64,000 nt of DNA. Origin: Cloeon dipterum. Its lineage: Eukaryota; Arthropoda; Insecta; Ephemeroptera; Baetidae. Shown here piece after piece: positions 47,188 through 57,021 of the stretch. The position numbers and the translations under genes were made by a program. The notes under the pieces are model-generated. The model ran no database searches and was not told where the DNA came from. It was given only the letters and a program-made list of their open reading frames with translations. Numbering within the stretch: the stretch's first letter is position 1; every line of letters begins with the position of its first letter. The DNA lies in contig NC_088788.1 of the NCBI RefSeq assembly GCF_949628265.1, positions 20,818,335-20,882,334 on the forward strand, given 5' to 3'.

Positions 47188-48482
47188 ATGGCCAGTGCCT
47201 CTCATAAGGTAAATTTTACGAAATATTTCGATGGTTTTTGTTTTATTTAATTTTTGTGTCAATTATTTTGCATTGAAGCGAGAGAATTTTTTTAGATTTA
47301 AACGATTTATGATCTGTCTAGTTATCAAGATTGATAAGTTTGGGATAAACCGTGGTAACATGTTGAACCTGTCAAATCCGAAAATGCCTCATCTGATGTT
47401 TGAAAATCAAATATTCACAAAATTATATAATTGGAAATTTTTCATTTTGTTTACAATTAGATCAGCACTGGATAAATAAAATTAAAAATAAATCGGATGC
47501 AGAGTGAGAAATTTTTGCTTGTATAAAATAATTTTTTGAACTTTGCAATCTCGGTTTCTAGCGGACGTTGGCGCTTTTTGTTGGCATGATGTGCCTGGTG
47601 GCGATATTAGCTGCACCGCAACGAGGAAATCGTCCTCAGCAACCACCAAGAAACAATCAGACGTCTTCAAACAATCAGAACCAGGGGGTTACACCCAGCA
47701 ACAATCAGAACCAGGGAGAAGATGATTATGATCAACAAGACAACGATAACAATGGTGGCAGACCCTCCAACAGTAATGGTAATGGAGGGAGACCAAATAA
47801 CGGTGGGAGACCCAACAGTAACCAAAATCAAGGAGGGAATAATGGCGGTAGACCAAATAATGGCAACAATGGAGGCAGACCCAACAATAACCAGAATCAA
47901 GGAGGCGACGACACTGATCAAAATGGGCAGCAAAGTCAACAGGGGAATGGGCAACCGAACAATAACGGGGGAGGAAGACCTAACAATGGAAATGGCAGAC
48001 CCAACAATAATCAAAATCAAGGAGGAAATGACCACGATTATGATGACCAGAACAATCAACAAAATAATGACAACAATGGACGTCCTAATAACAATGGTAA
48101 TTCTGGTGGGAGACCATCTAATGGCAACAATGGAAACGGTCGCCCCAGTAATAATGGAAATAACAATGGGGGTGGTAAAAATCAAGGTAACAGCAATGGC
48201 AACAACGAGAATAGCCAAGATAATGGGAACGGAAATAATGGTAACAATCAAGGAAACGGAAACGACAGCAATGGACAAGGTAATAATAACCAGGGAGGGA
48301 ACAATCAAAATGGCTGTGAAAGAAGACGGTGCTGCAGCCCAAGACGCAGGGGTGGAAGCAAAGGTAGGAACAAATGCAGAAGTCGCAGCAGAAATCGCGA
48401 CTGCGAGAGGGAAAGACCAGATAGGAGGGGCCGAAAGAGAAGCAAGAGCCGCCGCAGCAAGTCCCGGGACAGAGAATGCTAA
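47188..48482 (+). CDS. Secreted Asn/Gly-rich protein with basic Cys/Arg/Ser tail
   Basis: Two exons: 47188-47208 (MASASHK) and 47562-48482, joined in phase 0, giving 313 residues. As in the divergent neighbour, the intron falls inside the signal peptide; its core LALFVGMMCLVAILA is in exon 2, with likely cleavage before PQRGN. The next 230 residues are almost only Asn, Gly, Gln, Asp, Arg and Pro, in loose repeats such as NNGGRPNNNQNQGG. The last 57 residues change abruptly to a highly basic Arg/Ser/Lys segment with six Cys, starting CERRRCCSPRRRGG. The Arg-Ser repeats resemble SR proteins, but the signal peptide argues for export. It could be a matrix or glue protein whose charged tail crosslinks or binds an acidic partner; that is inference. 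I know no named family for it. Confidence 0.82.
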
Positions 48483-48899
48483 AAAATAAAAAATATTTCT
48501 GAATCACTATGTAGTTTTATCAAACTAATTTTGTTGTATTTTGGTTTGTGTGGAGGGCTAATAAAATGTTTTTTACTTTGCTTCAAGACGTTTTCTTCCC
48601 TTGGGAGACTTTTATTTTGTTATTGAAAAAAAATATATTAGCAATACAACAGCCAAGTATTTTTTAAATGCATTTCTATATATCAGTCAATATCACAGTC
48701 AAAACAACCGCCGCCACTCTCTGTTTCCGTGGTGTACTAATCTTTAGCTCGTGGTTTGCGTAAAGTTTGTTAGCAATCGCAGACGAGACAGGAGACATAC
48801 TCATTGTTAGAACACTGACACAGACACCAACTGGGGCTCGCCAGACCAGCATGCCTCGTTGTGTCTTAGGGAAACAGACCTTGCCGGCTCCCACCTTGA

Positions 48900-50365
48900 T
48901 CAGTCACTGTGAACTTTTTTAGGGTCCGTGAACTTGGCTGTCAGGATGTAGAACAGAGCAGGCAGCGGAACAAGCATGAACACTGACCAATTTGTCGAAA
49001 CTTGCAACGGGATGATGCACGAGATGCCGTAAGCGTGCAGCAGCCAGTGTCCGAGCAGGATGACAACATTGCGCACGTTTGATACAGTAGATTTGAAGAG
49101 TTTCCGCGCGGACTGAAAGTTTAGTTGTTTTCAAAGATCAGTTAAAAATGATTTTAAAATAGGTTTGATTTACCTGATCCTCTTTGCAAGCGAAATGAAC
49201 AGCACTTGAAATGAGCGAAACAACAATCATGACATAAGGGAAGGAGTAGTCTGCAAATTGGAAAATCATAAATATTATTTTAATATAATTAGGTAAACAG
49301 CGGCTTACAAATTAGTCCCGCTAAAAGTGCGTGCAGCAAAGCTAATATTGGCAAGAAGTAGAGTGCTGAGTAAACAGTGGCTTTTCCGTGGCTTGGTAGA
49401 GGCAGTGGAATTGTCGGCTTGGACCTTTTGCTTGGAGAGGGGATGACAAGCCAAATCAGGAAAGGTCTGATGGTCATCATGACAATCACGCAGAGTGCAT
49501 AAAAAACGAAGACCATGGAATACCTGAAAATAGTAGTTGAAGTACATATTTTAATTGTTGCTGTCTTTCAATTTTCAACACACTGCTCTTTCAAAAGTTT
49601 GAAATTTACTGAAGGGCTGAACAATTAATAGCAATAGGAGGAGATATTTAACATGTTCTTACAAAGGATATGCGGCTTCTTGAGTGCAATGCAGGGTGTA
49701 TTTGTAGTCGGGACTAGGGTTGTGCAGAAGCGTGTACCAGTCCGACAGGTTGAAAGACGGGCAAGAGTAGACAGTCAGTGACCCTTTTGGCTCCATCAGC
49801 AGCAGTGTAAGTACGACAGACAGGACAACTTCTACCAGTGCCGACGCATGGAATGAGAGCGAGATCCTGGTGAAACTGGGGCCATCACTTTGTTGGTGGA
49901 AAAACAGCCTTCAAAAACAGGACGATTTTAAATCTTATGGTTTCAAGACCATTTGCCACGCCATCTTCTTTACCTTGATTGCAAATACGAGTCAATGTAA
50001 TACCAGTGCAACGTGAGTGGCAGCAGAGCCATGAACCCCAGGTACATCCAATCGTAAGACATTGGGCTGCTATTGCAAGGCATGCAGGCTGAGGAAGAGT
50101 TGGCCCTGAAACCTCTTGGACAGGCCCCACATCGGCTCCAGTTTCCGTCTGACAGTAACTGCCTGCCACAGTAAATACCAGGGCATCTGTTGTTTTGCAA
50201 GGTTGACACGGCTACTGAAATAGGAATAAAAAAGGTGGTCAACAAATAGTGACGGGAACAAAAATCAAGCTCGAGAGATTGGTTTCTACCATTTTCAAAG
50301 GCCGTTGCAAACGTCATTAGGCTGGCTAGCAGCAGGCAAGCCGTTAAAATGCATCTGATTATCAT
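48900..50365 (-). CDS. JKAMP: JNK1/MAPK8-associated membrane protein (JKAMP/JAMP), ER multi-pass protein
   Basis: Six exons: 50365-50290, 50214-49974, 49908-49663, 49523-49309, 49250-49174, 49112-48900. They give 355 residues; human JAMP has 311. A signal peptide (about 1-22) precedes the Cys-rich lumenal domain: CPGIYCGRQLL, RCGACPRGFRANSSSACMPC. Family motifs follow: YDWMYLGFMALLPLTLHWYY, SDWYTLLHNPSPDY, ALYFLPILALLHALLAGL, LGHWLLHAYGIS, and LVPLPALFYILTAKFT near the end. About seven membrane segments are expected. In mammals JAMP recruits proteasomes and ERAD factors to the ER and modulates JNK1 signalling. The first exon, which supplies the signal peptide, is extra compared with the human form. 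The loop between the fourth and fifth segments is longer, with a Pro/Lys-rich insert (PSPSKRSKPTIPLPLPSH). Confidence 0.93.
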
Positions 50366-50369
50366 CGCT

Positions 50370-51353
50370 GAGAAGGACTAGATTCGAGCGAAATCAATAT
50401 CAGATCGATTGTGCACAATTTAATATTTAAATTAGTGCGGTCACCTCGAGACCAAAATATTTGAATGGGCCACCAAACATATGACTGGTTCTGCCAACGT
50501 TATAGTGTTTTCTAAACGATCCCAATGTAATTTTTTCTAATATTTACTGGTGGACGGGATAAACGTGGACTTAAAACTTGAGAAAATAAGAATTTTTTCA
50601 GTTGCAATGAAAATTTCATCTGAGCCAAGGCACAGTTTAAAGTGATCTTTAGAAGCTAGAAACTAATTCATAGGTATTTTGTGACGTTGGCAGCGAAAGC
50701 AACAATTGATTTCTTCTACCACGTGATCGGTCAGGTGACCCTTGTTTCTCGTGCAGAGGCGGTTCCTAGTGGTGCGTTAGGTGAAGCAGCCGCGAGTGTC
50801 TTGTTTCTCGTCGCATCTCGCGAGATTTGTGGCACGGACTAGCGATCTGTGGTCCTATTTTGAGCCGCAAGGTTAGTATTTCCGCGAGTCGGTGCAATTC
50901 GTGCTGCAAGTAAATAGAGAGGTGCGATCCGAGTGCGGCGGGAAGCGAGCCGTTGCGCGCGTGGTGCGGGCCGAAAATGCGTTGAGTCGCGTCACCGCGC
51001 CCCATTCCGCGCGAGCCGTGCTAGCCAGAGCAGCGACGACGACCACTCACAATACAGTCGGCCAGCCGCCATGTCTTTGAGCAGCTGAGCTCACATCGCC
51101 GCCGAATCCGCCAGCCGAGCCGGAGAGTCGGCCGACCCGCGTCGGCACGCTCGAGTGCAGCGCCGCTGCGAATGCAGGCGGCCCCCCCGACGTCGTCCGC
51201 GTCCCCTTGTGCGTCCGACGGAGACACCGGCCGATTGTGTTAGTACAGTGTGCCATGCTGCGTGATTTCGGCCGAGCAGCAGCAAAAGTAGCAGAATCGA
51301 CGAGTGTTTGAACGCCAACGAGAGCCGAACGTGCACTAGCAACAACAGTCATC
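50370..51353 (+). promoter_or_regulatory. Upstream region and GC-rich 5' UTR of the PP2A B56 gene
   Basis: From about 50,760 the DNA becomes GC- and CpG-rich, unlike its neighbours, up to the ATG at 51354. This fits a TATA-less housekeeping promoter with a long leader. ORFs on both strands across 50,770-51,415 are consequences of high GC content. The first 390 bp are AT-rich flank of JKAMP; the two genes are divergent. Confidence 0.45.
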
Positions 51354-51498
51354 ATGTCGTCGACGACGACGGCGTTCGTCGACCGGATAGACCCGTTCGC
51401 AAAGCGCTCCCTCAAGAAAAAGCAAAAGAAGTCGCAAGGTTCTTCGCGCTATCGAAACTCTGGCGACGTCGAGCTGCAGCAGCTGCCCCTGCTGAAAG
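51354..51498 (+). CDS. wdb: First coding exon of a PP2A B56 regulatory subunit (widerborst type), partial
   Basis: ATG at 51354 opens 48 codons ending at a consensus donor, CTGAAAG|GTAAGT. The peptide has the insect B56 N-terminus: FVDRIDPFAKRSLKKK, then QGSSRYRNSGDVELQQ and LPLLK. In vertebrate B56 proteins the segment LPLLKD stands exactly at the start of the HEAT-repeat domain. B56 subunits direct the PP2A phosphatase to its substrates in cell-cycle, Wnt and clock control. No exon encoding the following conserved LQQC segment is visible to base 64,000, so the first intron exceeds 12.5 kb, or this exon belongs to one of several alternative starts. The symbol is by family resemblance. Confidence 0.75.
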
Positions 51499-54235
51499 GT
51501 AAGTCACTAGTATTCTAACTTCGAAGATCCGGTCCCTCAAACCCCCCCCCCCCCCCGTAATGTAAGGTCAGGGAGGTAGGCGACATCCCAACGAAATGGA
51601 TCACAATTTGAGGTTTGTCACCCTAGAGGTGCCAGGGTAATTGTCTCAGACAAAAAACTAATGAATTATAATATATATAACCCAACCGTAGAAGAATTTC
51701 ATGGTCGATTAGGCTGCTTTCGACAAAAACAGTAGTATGTTATATGTAGATACACGTTTCTCCTTGTATAAAGTTAATTACATAGCATGGGTTATTACCC
51801 CTAATCTCTTCCTCTTCAGAGAGGCTACCCTTGCATATATTGATTATGTATGTACTGTGCGAATCGGCGAAAATTTCGGCGCCCGACGCACTGCTGCACG
51901 CACACACACTTTTGAAGCCCAATCGATCCCCCGCGAGGCTGGCTGGCAGTAGTTCAGCTACGCCCACATTGGTCCACGACCGAATGTGGAGCACACTCAC
52001 TATGTGCACGTCCTTTGACCTTGGCCGCCGGATGCACCCTGTCTCTAGCCACAGCTACATTAAATGCAATTATTATTATGTATTACTCTATTATATTTAG
52101 TCTTTTGTCAGAGAAATCAACTTGCAGACGCGATTGCAAATCGGTGCTGGAATTTGATTAACTGAAGACTTCGTAATAAATAGATGTTGCTTTTTTCATT
52201 GGAAGTTTTTTCCCTGTTGCGACTGTTCTCTGATGTATGAAACCCTGCAGTTTCAAAGTAACCGGTAAACTAATAATGAAGCAGTCTCGAGAGATATGTA
52301 AAATATACAACGTGTTGGTGCAAAAAAATCATTCGTTTTGCTCGCTTTAACTTTATTTGTCTTTGGTTCTGACGCATACTGGGCTTAAAGAGCATTGTTA
52401 GTGCGTGGACTGTCAGGAATGTTCCCTCCCAGGTTCCCAGTGGGAGGGAGGGTCAGCTCTCAGCTCGCCAGATACAGTTCATTGGTAAATGCGCGCAAAT
52501 CGTTTGCGATTAGAATATTGATGTTGCACTTGATCGCCACTGCCTCCATTTCATCGTGATAAAGAAAATAGAGATAAAAAAATTTCGGCATGGATTTTGA
52601 TAAAGGTCAATATTGAATTCCAAGTGCCCATATTTCCAATAATCATGTCAGCCGCTCTAGTGGAAATCAGCATTCCGTGCAGGGTTCAAATTAGATAACA
52701 GTAGGCACTTAACGAGCCCAAATATGCACAAGCTAAAAAATTGTGTACGTTGCCTCCTAAGAAGTTAAATTTGTAAATTGATAAGTATACCTGTTATAAA
52801 GTCAAAAGAAATCTCAGCGAAGAGTGTTTAAATAAGCCTGTTCAATTCCTTGACTCCTTTAGTGCTGCATGATTTAGTACCTAGTCTTGAAAAGGAAACA
52901 AAAGAGCAGGGAACGGGAGCCGCGGCCTGCGCAGACAACGCCGGCCGGTGATTGAGGCTGACGAGGGCGGAACTTTAAAAATAACCCTTCTTCTTACATC
53001 ACCAGCATTGACAAGGGAGCGTTAAATAGTCGCAGCTGATTTTCTCGCGACGACCTTCCTTTTCTGCCAAAGCCCGAGTTTCGAATCACGTGTGTGCGTC
53101 CAAATTCGGGGCCAAGTGAAGCGAAGTGAAGTTGCTGAATGTCGAAGCGATCAATACGGTTCTTAGTTTGGCACGCGGCTCTCGCCTGTCATCATTATGT
53201 TTACGATGCTAATCGCACTCGCACGTAAACAGACAGAAAGCTAGTGCTGGCTGGCTTCAAATGCGCCGCAGTGGAGGCTGACGCAACACGGACGCCATCG
53301 CCCTCGTCCGTCGGACAGGACGGCTCCATGAACGTTGGAACCAGTCCGCAAGGCCGCTCTGCTAATTCGGACCGCGAGAGCTGCTGCTTCCAATTATTGT
53401 CGAGCTATTTGTTGGCCAACAAACGGTGCTCTTAAGTCCAGTTTCAGACACATAGAAAATGTAATATTAACCCTGAGCCAAGCCGAATCTGCTGAAGCCC
53501 AAAAAACGCCCATTTATGAAATAATGAATTTATCGTGTCAAAGCAACAAATCGTTTGGTTATTTTTCAATTTTGAGAATGTTATTAGATAGCAGTGTTTC
53601 TTTCAAGCTTATCGAGATGTTTTTAAAAGCTGTTCAAAAATATCGTACAACGCTCAACACCAAATGAAAATAATTTGAAATTACCCAAGTCCGAGTCACC
53701 TGAACCAATGAAATCCAGTAATTTCCTCACGCAATCCAGCATCTGTTGGTATAAATGGCATTGTTTAATCGAATAGATGAACATGACAAAGCGCATTGGC
53801 TAAATTTCCCCGACCATTTTTGTTTGATCTACAAGAGCAGCTGATTGTGACAACCAGACGCTCTGATGTGTCAAAGGCATTCGGCTGGCGGCTTAATTAA
53901 ACTGGCAGTCGGTATGACTTCTTTTGTTCGTAGAATGAATCAGAGAGTTTTTTTTATTCGTAATTGATTTACAAACACGGGGATGCACAGTTTTATCTCC
54001 CCAGCACCCAGCACGCAATCGATTACACATATGTGTGCCGCCGCCTCTGTCGCTGTGCGATCAAAAATTCATAGATTTCGTGTAATTCGTCAAGATAAGC
54101 GCTGACAAGTTAATACGCCCCGTTTTAGAGGGTAAAAAGTTCCCCTGCTGCGTCGCTAATCAATTTCTGGCAACAGCTCGCTTCTTTTCCCCAATTGCTT
54201 CAATCAAAAACAAAAATACATCAATACTCTTAAGT
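51499..54235. other. Presumed B56 first intron, part 1
   Basis: A 15-C run lies at about 51,542-51,556. A short hairpin with arms CCCTCCCA and TGGGAGGG is at 52,424-52,448. GC-richer patches near 52,900-53,430 include a 63-codon plus-strand ORF that I cannot link to any gene. No second B56 exon is seen. Confidence 0.4.
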
Positions 54236-54240
54236 GGTTT

Positions 54241-57021
54241 CTAATAAAATGTTAAGCAGGGTTTCTTGCTCATCACTGCCTTCGCGGTGTCCACCGCTTT
54301 GCGGCACTCAGCATTAAAGTTGAAAGCAACCCCTTTTTTTAACAGCCTGTAAAGTGGATGAAATATCTCAGCTTTTCTGGGAAAAAATTTGCTGTAGTAG
54401 TTAATATACCCCAAGTACGCTTGCAATTCTTCCTTTGTCTCAGGGTATCGCATCTCCATCAAAGCTCTGATCTTCTCTGACGTAGGCTGTATGCCAGTTT
54501 TGGTGAAGAGGAACCCAAGGAACTCCACTTCTGGAACATCAAAATGACATTTGCTTAACTTGAGTTTTAATCCTTTTGTCTTCAACTTCTCCAAAACTTT
54601 CTTTGTAGTGACTACTAATTCCTCTTTTGTTGGTGCATAGAGGAAAAGGTCGTCAAAGTACACAAACACTCCTTTAATATCTTGGAATAATTCCTCAATG
54701 CATTTTTGAAAAATTGCTGGAGCTGTACACAAACCTGGAGGTAGTCGCCGGAACCGGAAACGCCCGCGGTGAGTGTTGATTACAATCAGCATCGACGACT
54801 CCTCATCAAGCTCAAACTGCAAATATGCGTCTTTCAAGTCAAATCTTGATATGTGATAGCCTGGTTTTACTCTCGTACGAAGGTCGTCGGCTTTTGGAAG
54901 AGGGAAATCCGCCCTCTGAGCCTGTGGATTTAGGGACAAACTTAAGTCAGCGCAGATTCTCACTTCCTCTCCCTTGTCCACTATTACTATAGGGTGTGCC
55001 CAATCAGATGAAAGCACCTTTTCAATCACTCCATTCTTTTCGAGTGTGCTCAGGGCTCTATCAGTTTTCTCGAGCAGCGCGTACGGCACTGGCCGCGCAG
55101 AATGCTCTTTCGGTTGTGCGTCAGGTTTCATTGTGATGTGTATAGGCTTTCCTTTGAATCGACCAAGTCCAGGGGCGAAAACTTCTTCATACTTGGCATA
55201 CTCTGCTGGCACTTGTTGCAACTTGTATATTGTAGGCACTGTATTCTGCACTTGATTCTCACTTTCACTTGCTTCTGCTTTTTCTTCTTTCTCTTCCTCT
55301 TGTTTCTTGTGACTTAATTTAGGCAGCACCATTGAAATCCCTAATTTCTGGAACCAATTCCTGCCAATAAGGGATGGACCATTTTGCTTCATTACGAGCA
55401 ACTGCAGCTCCTTTGGTCTAGGATCATTTTTCACCCAGACTTGTATTTCGACGACTCCGGCTGCTTCAACATCTTCTTCTTGACCCCATGGCCGCATTCT
55501 GATTGTTGAAGGACGTAATTTTGTACTGCTACTTTTATACTGGAGCCATGTACTGTAACCAATTAGGGAGAACGTCGCCCCTGTGTCAACTTCCATTCTT
55601 AGCTTTTTCCCATTCCATGGTATGTCTAGGTGTAACGCCTTCTGTTTCCCTTTTGCATTGTACTGTAATTTTAGTAGGTAATTCACCACTGCTTCTTCTT
55701 GCTGCACCGCCTCATCGTCTTCTGCATCTTCGTCCTCAGCATCTTGGACGACTTCAACAAAATTGGCTTGGGAAACCTTCTTTTTGCAAGCTCTCGTAAA
55801 GTGAGACCCTTTTGTTTGGCAATTCTTGCAATACGCAATCTGTCTGACTTGGCATTGGTGGAATTTATGACCTGGTTTACCACAGCAGTAGCATTGTATC
55901 TGGAATGTAGAGTTTGTTTGCTGCACTCTTGTAGGCGTATTTGTAACTTGTCGCTGCATCTCTTGCTGCTGCTTGACTTTCTGGGGGAATAATTTCTGTT
56001 TCGGTGTTATTCGCAAACGGTGTAGTGCTGCTGCTGCTTGCTCTGCTTCACTTGGCATGCTTAGCGCTTTTGTTGCCGCTTCTGCACGTTCATGAGCGAG
56101 TAATTTCTGTGTTACATATTCCAAGGTCAATTTCTCTTCCTTTTCGGCTAGAAGAATCTCCTTGAGCTTCTCAGACCGCATACCAGAAATAAGTCTGGAA
56201 CGAATTTGTTCTTTGGCATTCGTGTACTTGCACTTGCTTGCTATTTTCTGAAGGTCCGCCAGGAATTCAGATGCCGATTCGTTTTCCTTCTGCACACGGC
56301 TGTTGAATTTATCCTGATATACCAGGCTGGACGGCTCGACTTGCTGAAAGAATACCTCCATTTTATCCCAAATTTCTTGTAATGATGTTTCACGCACCTT
56401 CTTCGGCAGGCACAGGGTACTAATGACCCCGTACATTTTGTCGTCTTGATAATTCAAGTACTGGTTGCGTTGTTTCGTCGCATCAGTAACATTTGCGTCC
56501 TCAAAATATATTAGCCAGCGGTCACAATGCTCCTCGAACGACAACGGCCCCTGAGGGTCAAAGGGTTGTATTTTTGGCTTCAATGCATGCGCCATGTTTG
56601 GTACCTGTTGTGTTTCTTGAATTGCTGCAATTACAGAGGTGTCGTCGCTGTTTCCATCGCCGCTTTTTTCTTCTTTCTGTTGTTCTTGCACTTTCCCGAT
56701 TCTTGTGGGCCTTCTTTAGACTTGCTGCGAGTCACAATCGCGCTCATCTAGCAAATAACACGCTTATATTCACTTATCCTCGTCGCCACTTAATAAAATG
56801 TTACCTAGCACTAATTGGTAAGTTGTAGTTGTACTTGTAGTTCCAATATTTCGTAATTGTAACTGTATCTGATTGTAGGTACAGGAGTAGCAATCAAACG
56901 CAGGCACTTTGCTTGTTCACTCACTCCTTACTTACTTTATTAATGCCTCACGCATGCTTCCTTACGCACTCTCCCACTCCGTGCGGGAAAAGTTCAAAAG
57001 TTAGATTAGCAATATGTAACA
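54241..57021 (-). mobile_element. Incomplete Ty3/Gypsy LTR retrotransposon, mag-like clade
   Basis: On the minus strand, one LTR-like block of about 223 bp (57021-56799) has inverted termini TGTTAC/GTAACA. Just inside it lies a primer-binding-site-like TGGCGACGAGG. A gag-pol ORF (56691-54241) follows. It encodes a gag domain, two zinc knuckles (CYCCGKPGHKFHQC and CKNCQTKGSHFTRAC), an aspartic protease (VDTGATFSLIG) and a reverse transcriptase with the YFDD box. Gag and pol share one frame, as is common in the mag clade. The later parts of pol and a second LTR are not seen, so the copy is broken and incomplete. A 5-6 bp direct repeat (gtttct) flanks the block. The long open frame suggests a fairly recent insertion. 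It lies antisense in the presumed B56 intron. Confidence 0.88.
56799..57021 (-). repeat. LTR of the mag-like element
   Basis: This short LTR-like block is bounded by TGTTAC and GTAACA and sits directly before the primer-binding-site-like sequence. The length and the termini fit small Ty3/Gypsy LTRs. No second copy was found in the window. Confidence 0.6.

Noticed and set aside
47667-48489. Long overlapping frames in the Asn-rich gene (213 codons minus, 255 codons plus)
   Set aside because: They arise from AAT/GGN repeat codons of the true frame. The true frame has a signal peptide and spliced first exon; these do not.
48676-48894. 72-codon minus-strand ORF after the JKAMP stop
   Set aside because: It lies in the expected 3' UTR, out of frame with JKAMP, and has no recognisable product.
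53244-53667. Two overlapping plus-strand ORFs that could be a B56 second exon
   Set aside because: Neither contains the conserved B56 LQQC or HEAT sequence, and no acceptor in the required phase was found.
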